This document shows, piece by piece, positions 21,551 through 31,257 of a stretch of DNA of 64,000 nt; position 1 is the first letter of the stretch, and every line of letters begins with the position of its first letter. The position numbers were made by a program, and so were the translations under genes. Where the stretch lies: NCBI RefSeq assembly GCF_000227135.1, contig NC_018248.1:281670-345669 (forward strand), given 5' to 3'. The notes beneath the pieces were generated by a model, which saw nothing but the letters and a program-made list of their open reading frames with translations, was not told the DNA's origin and made no database searches. The DNA comes from Leishmania donovani (Eukaryota > Euglenozoa > Kinetoplastea > Trypanosomatida > Trypanosomatidae).

Positions 21551-21620
21551 GTCTTCCTCCCCGCCTCCTCTCTTGCCTTCCTGTTTTCCCTCGCTTGCGT
21601 ACACACGCACACACGCACAG
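21551..21620 (+). promoter_or_regulatory. Predicted spliced-leader acceptor for paralogue B
   Basis: A tract of about 45 nearly pure pyrimidines (21551-21595) is followed by a CA-rich stretch and AG at 21619-21620, seven bases before the ATG at 21628. A second AG occurs at 21625-21626. The arrangement fits trypanosomatid trans-splicing and supports the 21628 start. Confidence 0.5.
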
Positions 21621-21627
21621 ACATAGC

Positions 21628-22599
21628 ATGACGTCTTGCGCAGCACTGCTCTTCCACAACTTTGTGTGGGAGCCGTGCGGCCTGTCCATGAAGGGACAGA
21701 CAAACACCCCGTCTGTGCAGGTTGCGAGTGGCGTCAACCCTGGCGCGGATGTTGGCGCACAGCTGGGCCCCCGCGCGTATGTGCAGCGGCTGAACCGCAC
21801 GATCCGGCGCCACCTCGTTGCGCGTGATCGCTTCAATGCCGACCATCACGACATTTGCATGTACATTGAGCGCTCAAAGAATGAGAACATTGTTGTCTAT
21901 CGGGCGAACTTGATTGACTCGAAGACGGGTGAGCCCGTTGAGAGCGGCGCCCACCAGTCCGACTGCAGCTTCAAGACCTCGGATCCGCTGCACGCGTACT
22001 GGATCAAAATCAACCCCGAGCACGTGGCTCGTCGCCGCGCTCGTGGTGAGCTGGAAGATACTTGCGAGCTCAACATGATTGAGCGGAAGCTTGCGTACGG
22101 GTGCAAGGCTGTCGTGATCAGCAAGGATAGATTTTTCAGCGAGGTGCTGCCCGACAAGGCGTCCCGCACTGCTGCGTCAAAGAAGAAGATGGAGGCAATC
22201 GAACTTCTGTTCGAGGAGGTGCAGCCGTGCGTGTGCAACTTTGCAGCTCTCTCTTCGTGGCCGGTCTGGATGCTGCGGTTGCCTCCGCTGGTGGAGGGCA
22301 AGGACACGGCGGCCAGCGTGGCGCTCAACACAGACAGCGAGGCTTCTCCGTCTCCGCACGGTGGGGGCGCGCAGTTGCTGACGGCGGATGGTGAGGCTGA
22401 GGAGCATGCACTGCCGACGAGAAACACGGTCGTGGCGATGGTGACGATGATCGCCGGGAAGCTCAGTGTTCTGCAGAAAGTGTACGTGAAGAGCATCGAG
22501 CCAAAGCACTTTTATCAGCTGCCGAAGGTGGAGCACATCGAGGTGCACGGTACGTCGCTCGCGACGGGTGAGTCCACCTACGAGAAGCTCACGAGATGA
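21628..22599 (+). CDS. DUF4833-like protein, paralogue B (323 aa)
   Basis: The start is ATG 21628 (MTSCAALLFHN), just after a predicted splice acceptor; the 32 codons upstream begin with GTG. A second Met at residue 21 is possible. Residues 68-84 (RFNADHHDICMYIERSK), 119-124 (DPLHAY) and 148-159 (LNMIERKLAYGC) match paralogue A, as does the C-terminus (VYVKSIEPKHFYQLPKVE). Paralogue B lacks most of the long Ala/Thr-rich linker, so it is 61 residues shorter, and has a different N-terminus. Adjacent position, same strand and shared blocks at both ends show an old tandem duplication. No catalytic residues can be assigned; the invariant DHHD-C and IERSKN residues are the obvious candidates for a functional site. 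Confidence 0.83.
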   Translation: MTSCAALLFHNFVWEPCGLSMKGQTNTPSVQVASGVNPGADVGAQLGPRAYVQRLNRTIRRHLVARDRFNADHHDICMYIERSKNENIVVYRANLIDSKTGEPVESGAHQSDCSFKTSDPLHAYWIKINPEHVARRRARGELEDTCELNMIERKLAYGCKAVVISKDRFFSEVLPDKASRTAASKKKMEAIELLFEEVQPCVCNFAALSSWPVWMLRLPPLVEGKDTAASVALNTDSEASPSPHGGGAQLLTADGEAEEHALPTRNTVVAMVTMIAGKLSVLQKVYVKSIEPKHFYQLPKVEHIEVHGTSLATGESTYEKLTR

Positions 22600-24492
22600 A
22601 CTGTGTCACGTCCACCAGCCGGTGCAAGGAGAAAGGGGGCACTGCGACGCATGTCCTTGCACATGCGTATAAGAGAGCACGAGCGCAACCATTCATCGAC
22701 CTCCCTTCTCTCCGTCCCGTCCTCCCTCTCTGCGCGCTTCTCTTTGTTCGTTGAATTCTGACATGACTCGTGCTCTCAACAGCACCGGCCCCCCTCCTCC
22801 CAACAACAAAAATCGAAAAGCAGCAGGGAGGTGCGTTGTGTGTGTGTGTGCGCGTGCGTGCCTGTCGCATCCTGCGATGGCGGGAGGGGTGCGAGTATTG
22901 CCCCGCCGACATTCATGAGCGACGCATCAACGCTCCTCGCTCCCTTCGGCTGCAGCACCACACGATACACGTCCACCTATCAAGCTCGGTGAGAGTGGGA
23001 GAGAGAGTGGAGGTCCCTCCCTCCCTCCCTCCACGTCTCACTCTCACTCGTACCTCTCTCTCTGTCTCCCTGCAGGTATGTGTCTTTGCTTCTGCGTTAA
23101 GCCCCCCTCCCCTCGCCTCTATATCTCTGTGCGTGTGTGTGGTCCGTGTCGCCGAATGGCACGCCGTCGTCAAGCGCCAGCATGCGCGCAAGGCGATCCC
23201 TCTCTCCCTTTTCTCTCTCTCTCTTTCCACGCTACGGCAGCGACATTTTGCCGCTCTACCGCTCTTTCCTTTTCGGCCCCACTCCTGTGTGACGCATGCA
23301 TCATCGGTGGCCATCACGACGTGCCGCATCGCCCCCCCTCGCTCTCTTTGAAAGGCTGTTTCTCTGGCGCTCCGGGCTGGGGGCCTCGTCGCGACAGTAT
23401 TCGGCGACCCAACACGTTTTCCCCTCTTTGTTTTCTGTCTTGCAGCGCACATATCGGCATGTAGCTCATGCCCAGCCTCATGTGTCTGTCTTTCCCCTGC
23501 AGAGGTCTTGTGTGCACGTGTGCCAATGCGTGTGTGTTTGGCTCGCTCTCGATCGTGCCGTGCATGCTGTTGTGTAGTCGATGAGACAAGAGCTGCCATG
23601 CACACCACAGAGAGACATGCCCGCACACGCATCTGGCTCAGATAAGCTTTCTAATGATGTGGAGGAGGAAGAGGTAAGCGGAGCGGAGGCGGTGCTTGTG
23701 GCGTCGCTCATTCGCGTATTCACCATCTGAGTGCGCGCGGTTGTCTGCTTGTGCGTGTCTCTGTCTGTGTGCCACTCGCTCCGGTGTACCGCTCGATCTT
23801 CCCCTCCTCTCTCTCTCCCGCGTTCTCGGTCTTGGCGATTGCTGCAACGCATACCTTTTCCCTTCCGCCTCCCTCGATAGAGCGGGCGGAGAAAGAAGCG
23901 GCAACGAACAGAAAGGACTGTCGATGTTTCATGCGCCATTTTTTTTGTTTGTGCGCTTCCACCACCACCACCTGCTCCTCCGCCGCACGCGCTCACGCTC
24001 TCCCTCGCTTTGGCCCCATCTCTCCCGTGATTCACTGGGGTGGCGGTGCTGCGTTCAGACAGAGCCGTCCACCCACCCACAGTTGTGCGCCCTTCCATCC
24101 ATTGTAGGGGTGGGCACGCCTCCGTGCGTTCGTGCATGTTTCTCTCAACGAACATGCGGAAGAGGGCTGATGAAGTGTCACGAGAGAGAGGGCGAGCGAG
24201 CGAGCGAAGATGAGGTGGATGATGCTGGACGAAGGAGAAAAGAGAAGAGAGCCGCCGCCAGCACACCGAATGGGCTTGCGTTTTGTATGCCACGACGACT
24301 GCCGTTGGTTTTCGCTGCTGCTCCTGATGCCCCTCCCCCCCAAAACACACACCGACTCGCTTTCTGTCTCTTGCTGTACCAGCAACTTGACGTCGCTCCT
24401 CTCTCCCTCTATCGCCACTATTGGCTACCTTTTTTCTTTGTTCGGCTTGCGTTCCCGGTGGTTGAAGCCGACAGTGTGGCCTTCTCTCCCTC

Positions 24493-24525
24493 ACGCGCGC
24501 GCGCGCACACACACACACACACACG
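24493..24525. repeat. (CG)n(CA)n microsatellite
   Basis: About six CG units merge into about ten CA units. The alternating purine-pyrimidine run could adopt Z-DNA. Confidence 0.85.
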
Positions 24526-25186
24526 CAGCTCTCTCGCACTTTTACTTTCATTTTGCCTTCGAATGGTGTGCACGAGTGCTCTTGGTCTTGCTTAGCTCGC
24601 TGCGCCGGGCTTGAGGGGCTATACCGCCCAGATCCAACACGCCTTCAGTTGCACACCCGTATGCCGCCATGTGATCATCCGCGTCCTCAATGCCAACTTG
24701 TAGGTGCACACGGGCATACACGCGCATCTACATGCTTCCCACACTTTGCGGGACGGCACTGGTGGGCTTCCTCATGCTTCAATCACTCATCTTCCCCACA
24801 CGATATCCTGCCTCTGCGTCTCTTCCTTGTTTCTCTCTTCCTCTTTGGCCTTTGCCGCCGCCCCCCCCCCCTTTCGCCTGCATCTCTCGCACCGTTTTAG
24901 TCGGACGCAGAAGAAGAGAACATAGGCTCACGCAAGACGGGCGCGCACCATCCGCCAGCACGACAGCTTCTCTCATCGACTGCCCCCAGCCGTGCCGTGC
25001 CCCCCCCCCCCATCCTACATCTCGCCGTCGTATACACACTCACACGTGCCTCAGCGAAGCTATCTATATCTGTTCGCCTTAAGTAGCGCCGTCCTTAAGC
25101 AGACTCTCACACACACACCCACACGCACCCACACAGACGCGTGTAGCCGTAGGACACAGCAGAAAAAGCAGCAACATCCGGCAAGC

Positions 25187-25259
25187 GCCCCCTCCCTCCG
25201 CCCCACCCGCTCTCGCGCCACGCACGCACGCACACACACACACACACACACACACGCAG
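25187..25259 (+). promoter_or_regulatory. Predicted spliced-leader acceptor for MetAP2
   Basis: A pyrimidine tract at about 25187-25215 is followed by a (CA)n run and AG at 25258-25259, about 103 bases before the ATG at 25363. Confidence 0.4.
25219..25258. repeat. (CGCA)n/(CA)n microsatellite
   Basis: Three CGCA-type units pass into about fourteen CA units, ending at a candidate splice acceptor AG. Confidence 0.85.
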
Positions 25260-25362
25260 CGAGGAGCGATCGCAGCAGAGGCGCCGGAAGCTAAGACGGC
25301 AGAACGGTTAACGCGATTAAGCTAAGCAAGGCAGAGGCAGGTGCGTTGCCATCCTCACCATC

Positions 25363-26760
25363 ATGCCACCAAAGATGTCTGCGAAAAACAAGCAGCAGCC
25401 CAAGCAGCAGGGCGGCAACAAGAAGGGCAAAGGCAGCAGCCAGGACGGCGACGACTTTGACGCGATGCTGGCGGCAGCCGTGAACGCGTCCAAGGCGGAC
25501 GCGGCCAAAAACCACAGTAATAACCATCAGGGTAAGCGCAGCAGCAACGGGAATGGTACTGCACCGGCCAGTAGGAGCCTCGCCGCGGACGAGCCAGTGG
25601 TGCCGAGCTCGGCCGATCACCCGGAGAATCCCTACCCGAAGACGGCGGATGGCTATCCGCGGCAGACGTGGCCGGAGCCGACGGTGCTAGTGTCGAAGCA
25701 GTTTGCTCCTGGTCAGTTTCCGGCCGGCGAGATCGTCGACCACCCTGGTGAGATGAACAACTTCCGACGCAGCAGTGAGGAAAAGCGGGCGTTGGCCCGC
25801 GCGAGTGAGCAGCAGGTGCAGGAGATGCGCGAGGCGGCCGAGGTGCACCGCCAGGTCCGCACCTGGGCACAGAGCTGGATCAAGCCAGGCCTATCACTGA
25901 TGCTCATGACCGATCGCATCGAGAAGAAGCTGAATGAGCTGATTGGCAAGGACGGCATCCTTCGGGGACAGGCTTTCCCGACAGGATGCTCGCTGAACCA
26001 TGTCGCAGCGCACTACACACCCAACACCGGTGACGAAAAGGTCGTTTTGGCGTACGATGATGTCATGAAGGTCGACTTCGGCACCCACATCAATGGCCGC
26101 ATCATCGACTGCGCCTGGACGGTCGCCTTCAATCCGATGTTCGACCCGCTGCTGCAGGCCGTGAAAGAGGCGACGTACGAGGGCATCAAGCAGGCGGGCA
26201 TTGACGTCCGTCTCGGCGACATCGGCGCCGCCATCGAGGAAGTGATGGAGTCGCACGAGGTGGAGATCAACGGCAAGGTGCACCAGGTAAAGAGCATCCG
26301 CAACTTGTCCGGCCACAACATTGCCCCCTACATCATCCATAGCGGCAAGAGTGTGCCCATCGTGAAAGGCGGCGAGCAGACGAAGATGGAGGAGGGGGAG
26401 GTGTTTGCCATCGAGACCTTCGGCTCCACTGGACGCGGCTTCGTGAACGAGGATTTGGAGTGCTCCCACTACATGATGCGGCCCGGCGCAGAGGTGATGC
26501 AGTTGCGCTCGGAGAAGGCGCAGCAGCTGCTGAAGCACATCCACAAGTCGTACAGCACGTTAGCGTTCTGCCGCAAATGGCTCGACCGCGACGGCTTCGA
26601 TCGTCACCTCATGAACCTGAACCGCCTGGTCGATGAGGGCGCCGTGAACAAGTACCCGCCGCTGGTGGACGTCAAGGGCAGCTATACAGCTCAATATGAA
26701 CACACGATCTACCTCGGCCCAACCGCGAAGGAGATTCTTTCCAAGGGAAGCGACTACTAG
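25363..26760 (+). CDS. MAP2: Methionine aminopeptidase 2 (M24 metallopeptidase)
   Basis: The 465-residue product carries the complete MetAP2 active site. The metal ligands are D238 (KVDFG), D249 (RIIDC), H318 (LSGHN), E351 (FAIETFGS) and E446 (QYEHT), with the substrate-binding and fumagillin-reactive histidine at H217 (AHYTPN). Ligand spacing equals that of the human type-2 enzyme, a constant offset of 13 residues; there is one extra residue after H217. The N-terminal 85 residues are Lys/Gln/Asn/Ser-rich and disordered, a shortened counterpart of the polylysine region of MetAP2. The enzyme removes initiator methionine from nascent cytosolic proteins. The start is the first ATG after a CA-rich leader. 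A SIDER2-like element sits about 360 bases downstream, presumably in its 3'UTR. Confidence 0.96.
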   Translation: MPPKMSAKNKQQPKQQGGNKKGKGSSQDGDDFDAMLAAAVNASKADAAKNHSNNHQGKRSSNGNGTAPASRSLAADEPVVPSSADHPENPYPKTADGYPRQTWPEPTVLVSKQFAPGQFPAGEIVDHPGEMNNFRRSSEEKRALARASEQQVQEMREAAEVHRQVRTWAQSWIKPGLSLMLMTDRIEKKLNELIGKDGILRGQAFPTGCSLNHVAAHYTPNTGDEKVVLAYDDVMKVDFGTHINGRIIDCAWTVAFNPMFDPLLQAVKEATYEGIKQAGIDVRLGDIGAAIEEVMESHEVEINGKVHQVKSIRNLSGHNIAPYIIHSGKSVPIVKGGEQTKMEEGEVFAIETFGSTGRGFVNEDLECSHYMMRPGAEVMQLRSEKAQQLLKHIHKSYSTLAFCRKWLDRDGFDRHLMNLNRLVDEGAVNKYPPLVDVKGSYTAQYEHTIYLGPTAKEILSKGSDY

Positions 26761-29429
26761 GCGTGGGGCGCTGTGGCGAAGGGAAGGGCGCACAGGGGGC
26801 TCACAGAGAGCGAAGAAGGAGCTGCATGTATGGGGGGGGGGGAGGGATCGAAGACGATACGAGCGCAGATCCCGGTTGTGAGGAGGCGGCGTGTGTGCGT
26901 CTGAGCCCTCTCTCTCCGTCACATGTACGCCTTCGCCTTGTCTCTGATCCCGCTGCCTTTTCGTTTCTCCTGATCGCTAGTGACCCCCTCCATCACGTGG
27001 CGGATACCGTGCTCTCTGTTTTTGCCTCACATTGCCGCTTTCCCACGGTATGGATGCCGATGATGCTGGTGATCTATGAGGGCTCTTCCTGACTATTCGA
27101 AATCCATCCTCCATCCCCCGGTGATGACATCTGAAGCCGGGCGTGGCACACACACCCCTCTCAGCGCGTGGCACCTCAGGGACCAGTGCACCCACTTTCT
27201 CTCCGTGGGAAAAGCCAAGCAGCCCCCTCCCCCACCCCCTGCCAAGTGCCGAGCCGCTTCTGGTGGTGACGGGTTGAGGCGCCTACGCCGCAGGGGGGAG
27301 GGCTCAGAGCGATGTGTCGCTGCTGGTGCCGGCGGTGGCGTCCTGGATGACGTTGCATCGGAGTGGCCCGCGACAGCGAGGCAGATCTGTATCCATCCAC
27401 ATGATGGGCAGAGCGTCATCGTGACCCGAGCGTCCCCCACCCGGCCCGGCCCTCACACCGCCCACTGGTGTGGGTGGGGTGCCCGAGCGCCACCGCGAGG
27501 GGGATGCGTCCGGTGGCGGCCGGCATGGTGGGCGCGGCTGCGCGGCGCCCCGCGAAGCATGGGCTGTGGGCGTGGGCGGGGGCGGGGGCCGTGCTCTCCG
27601 ATGGCTGGGTCGGCGCGTTGCTGTGGCGCGTGTGTGTCTACGGCTGCCATCGGCCCACGCGAGGTTGGGTCTGTGACAGGGGTCGGAGGGAGAGGGGGTG
27701 GCAGTGGAGGGGCGGTTGGACGTCACGTTGTGCGGCACTGAAGTTGAACTCACCTTTACGAAGAGAATGATTTCGCAAGCGAAACTGTGGTCGGTAGGAG
27801 CGGGTGGAAAAGGCGGACTCATTTGGTAGCGGACACGCCGCATCGGTACACTGCCTGAGGGTGAGGGGCGGGAGGGGTGAGATGCCGCGTTGATGAGCCC
27901 ACTGCATTGAGAGGCAACACATGGCATGCTATCACCTCTGCTCCGTCCTACTCTCGGCCACTTTTCTTGTTCGCCATTGGGCTGCCCCCTCCGTTGCCAC
28001 CACCACGTGGAACGTTCAGCGTAGCCCTCACCCGTATTTCCTGGTGCAGACGCCCAGAGAGTACGTCATGTCCGTTGCGTGTGCGTGTGTGTATGCTTGC
28101 TGTCGAGCTTCCGTTGGACGATCGTTCTGTTGCTTTCTTGCGCATCTTTTTTTCGTGTGGGTGAGTTCGGGAGTCGTAATGGCGGCACTGGCGAACGATC
28201 GAAGAGTGTCGCCTTCCCTTCGGTGGCCTTCTCTAATGTCGCTGCACGGCTCTGCTTTCCTTCCGCCCCCTCACCGATTGTGCGCCATGAAGTCAGTCGT
28301 CCTCCGTCGGGTCCGAAAACGATGCTTGATTTTACCTTAGCATTGGATGTGTCTCGGATCCACCACGCTGTGCCCGCACGCGGGTCGGCAGCTCATGCCA
28401 CGTTTGCCCTCTTTCGGAAATGAAAACGTTTTCATGTTCTCTTCCCACCACCTATGCTGGCGACCGATGCCGATGTCTTCTGTGTTTCTGTGTTCACCCA
28501 CGTCGTCCTCGTTGCTATCCCTCCTTCTCTGTCGCCCCGCATCGTTGTTCGTTGCGGGGCCCTGCCTGGTTTGCTGCCGCAACATCCCCGTGCGTTGGTT
28601 GTTGTTGCTAGCTTCCTCCCTCCCCTCGGTGGTGTGCTGCACAGTTCGAGCGATAGGAGGGGGAAGGCTGGAAGCGGGAGGAGGGGGATTTTAAGGCAGC
28701 AAGCATCTGTGCATGTGCGTGTGTGTGTGGGTGTGGCCCAGACAGGGAGGGCGACTGCCAGGAGAGCGCTGGAGAGAGAGAGGGACTGGCTGGGGATGCA
28801 GCAAGTGCTTCTTACTACCGCATTCGTAAAGGTTAAAAGGCTCCAACTGATGCTTCATCAAGAGGCAAGGGTGGCGGTGGTGGTGGGCCAGTGCTGGCCC
28901 CCTGCTCCTCCCCTCCGACCAACGCGGCGCTTGCGAGAAGGGCGAGAGGGAGAGGGGGAGGGAAAAATGGGGCGGGGACGCGAGCCACATCTTCAGCAGT
29001 GTAGGCCGCGGCGCCCGCCCTCCTCCCTTTCTCAGCGGCGCTATCTCCGCTGCTTCCAGCGCCACAACAACTACAAGCCGGAAAACAGTTACCCACACAC
29101 GCACGTGCGTGTAGCTCGCGACCGGAGGATCACGCACCTGTGCCAGTCTCCGAGAGCCGAAAATGGACTGCCGCTGCTGCCGCGTCCACAACTTCTATTC
29201 CCGTTTCTCTACCCGCTTCTCTTCGATATGGCGCGTACCCGCACACAAACACACGCGCACACCAGTCGCGTGTGCCGCTGTTGCTGTCCATCCCTCAACG
29301 CGTGCGACTCGCAGCGGCTTGTACGGGCCCTGGATACGATCTCTTAGCGCCGCTTCTCCGTCTCTGAAACACCGACAACGAAGCTGGCGCACGGCTGCGA
29401 GGGCAACAACGAGAAAGAAAAACTGACGG
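26761..29429 (+). other. Intergenic spacer with the second SIDER2-like element
   Basis: It contains the retroposon copy at 27119-27742 and a purine- and G-rich stretch (about 28640-28990) that breaks the usual pyrimidine bias. A 297-codon open frame at 28454-29347 has no family resemblance and biased composition, and was not accepted. Confidence 0.65.
27119..27742 (+). mobile_element. SIDER2-like short degenerate retroposon, copy 2
   Basis: This direct repeat of 14880-15505 lies about 12,234 bases downstream. Differences in the core are few: GAG versus GAAA near 27209, CAT versus CAC near 27232, GCC versus GTC near 27509 and GTG versus GCG near 27579. The flanks differ completely, so this is a true second copy and not an assembly echo. 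It lies in sense orientation in the probable 3'UTR of MetAP2. Ends are approximate and no target-site duplication was obvious. Confidence 0.72.
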
Positions 29430-30389
29430 ATGATGCTCCGTCTCTCGCGCCGCCGTCTTGCCACGTCTATTGGCGGCTTCTCGTCCGCCGCCTTCACCGG
29501 AGACGACGGCGGCGCCTACGAGAGACGCAAGAGTGAGCAGGAGCGGCTGAAGCGCGATCATCAGCAGGAGGGCACGGGGGCGCAGGAACAGCAACCCCAC
29601 AACGGTGGAGGTGATGCCCAGCACGCAGGCACACCTGTGTCCGCCTCGATGTCATCATCGTCCTTCTGGGAGGAGACGTGCTCCCCAAGTGGCTTTCACG
29701 GCACAAAGGGCAGCAGCAGTGGCAGCGGCAACGCCGCCTATGCTGCTGAAGCCAATGCGCCCCTTGCCCGACCGACGATCGACACCTACCGCGCCATGAC
29801 AGACAGCGAGCTTGTCGAAACGCTGCGGACCCGCGACGAGCAGATTCGCCAACTGCGTGCTATCTACGAGAGCTTCCACTACGACGCGGACAGGCACTTT
29901 CGAAAAATGATCTTCGACTACCACGACAAGACGATGCAGCTGTCGCAGGTGCACGGACGCATGCAGCAGGCCTCGCTGCAGATCAACCGCGAGGCCCTTT
30001 CGAAGATGCGTGATCAGCAGGATATGATGACACGCGACAAGCGCATCATCTTCACCATCTGCACGCTATGGACGCTTATCTTCTGGGTGTGGGTGCGCCG
30101 TCACTATGTGAAGCGGCGTGAGCTGGAGTTGGAGCCGCTGGATGGGCGGGAGTGGGCGCAGATGAGCCCCTCCATCACCGGCGCTGGCAGCTACAACGAG
30201 AACGTTTTTGGCAGCAACAAACGCAATGCGCGTTTTACTGAGACGGCGTGGGAGCGTGAACTGCGCGAGCGCCGCGAGGCGCAAAACTTGCGAGAGCAGC
30301 AGGTCGCCCTTCTTCGGAACCAGATGGAGCTGCAGAAAGCCGTGGCAACACAGCGGGAGCAGCAGCAAGCGTGTGATAGTGACTCTTGA
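29430..30389 (+). CDS. Probable mitochondrial single-pass coiled-coil membrane protein
   Basis: The 319-residue product begins with an Arg-rich, acid-free amphipathic stretch (MMLRLSRRRLATSIGG), consistent with a mitochondrial presequence. A Ser/Gly/Gln-rich linker (about 23-115) is followed by a conserved-looking helical block (122-203, LVETLRTRDEQIRQLRAIYE) with coiled-coil character. One hydrophobic segment follows at about 206-222 (IIFTICTLWTLIFWVWV), with basic residues on both sides. The tail ends in a Glu/Arg/Gln-rich helix (271-312). I do not recognise the family. The order coiled coil, one membrane span, then a short basic segment occurs in several inner-membrane scaffold proteins, but nothing specific can be claimed. 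Two ATGs occur in tandem (29430, 29433). Confidence 0.82.
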   Translation: MMLRLSRRRLATSIGGFSSAAFTGDDGGAYERRKSEQERLKRDHQQEGTGAQEQQPHNGGGDAQHAGTPVSASMSSSSFWEETCSPSGFHGTKGSSSGSGNAAYAAEANAPLARPTIDTYRAMTDSELVETLRTRDEQIRQLRAIYESFHYDADRHFRKMIFDYHDKTMQLSQVHGRMQQASLQINREALSKMRDQQDMMTRDKRIIFTICTLWTLIFWVWVRRHYVKRRELELEPLDGREWAQMSPSITGAGSYNENVFGSNKRNARFTETAWERELRERREAQNLREQQVALLRNQMELQKAVATQREQQQACDSDS

Positions 30390-31257
30390 TGCATGCGAGA
30401 GGAGGAGGAGGGAGGGATGTGCATGACGATAATGCGCGAGTACGTGAGGAGCTCTTTTTGTACATTTCTCACACGCCTCCGCCTCGTCTTATTTCTCCGT
30501 GGTCGATGTTACGGGCGGTCCTCTAGCTCTACCCCCCGCGGCCCTTCTCCAGCCGATGTGCGTGCGTCTGCCTGTGCGCGCATTACAGATCCGCAGCACG
30601 CGGGGCGAGAAGGAAAGAACAACAAGTGGAGGCAAGAGAGGTCACGAAGCGCACGCACGCGTGCGGGAAAGGATAGTTGTATCGATTGGGGCCCAGCGTC
30701 CCTCGCCCCGGCGGAGACGAAGGCCGAGGGAGGATGGAGGGGCGTCTCGATCTGCAGTATGACGCTCCACTCTCGTTTTTTTACGTCGCGCGTACTTTTC
30801 AGGATGCTTGGGCGCGTGTGCTCACTGCTGCGGTGCAGATGTGTGTAGCTTTTGCTTCCCTTCTCCTGACATTGCTCCATGCACACACACACACACACAA
30901 ACAGAAGACAGCTCACCGTATGGAGGCACTCGACGCGGTCCTGCTCTCACCATCTCCACGCCCTCTTTTCATCCGAATCTACATGGCTGCACATCACTGC
31001 TTCCTGCACGTGTGTCCACGTAATGCCACCTCATCCATCATCGTCATCGTCGCCCCTCCTAACTGGACAACGGAATTCACGTGTGCGTGCACCCATAAAT
31101 ATACATTTAAGTCCACATCACAGCGACTCAACGATCTTGCTCGATCCCTCCTCCCTCCCTTCTTCCCTCTCTGTGAATCCTCGCTTACTCTCATGTGTAT
31201 GGAAGCAACCATTATCCATCAGACCCCACCTCTCTTTTCCTTTACCTTCACTATCCC
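30390..31257 (+). other. Intergenic spacer before HGPRT
   Basis: About 870 bases. A (CA)n tract lies at about 30884-30899 and a pyrimidine tract at 31140-31180. Candidate splice acceptor AGs occur at 31204-31205 and 31221-31222, so the in-frame GTG at 31195 is unlikely to be part of the protein. Confidence 0.65.

Larger units (their letters stand above)
19846..21627 (+). other. Intergenic spacer between the DUF4833-like paralogues
   Basis: Pyrimidine-rich, with (CA)n tracts at about 20371-20391, 21074-21090 and 21364-21387. No gene was seen. Confidence 0.7.
22600..25362 (+). other. Intergenic spacer before MetAP2, no gene
   Basis: About 2.8 kb, pyrimidine-rich, with microsatellites at 24493-24525 and 25219-25258 and poly-C runs near 24863-24873 and 25001-25011. 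Open frames on both strands show low-complexity translations. Confidence 0.7.

Noticed and set aside
23478..24551. 357-codon antisense frame between paralogue B and MetAP2
   Set aside because: It starts in a (GT)n microsatellite, has Arg/Thr/Glu low-complexity composition and runs against the transcription direction of the whole window.
28454..29347. 297-codon + frame upstream of the mitochondrial-like membrane protein
   Set aside because: It does begin with ATG but shows no domain, has biased Arg/Val/Pro composition, contains GT and CA tracts and overlaps the purine-rich island. It is more likely UTR.
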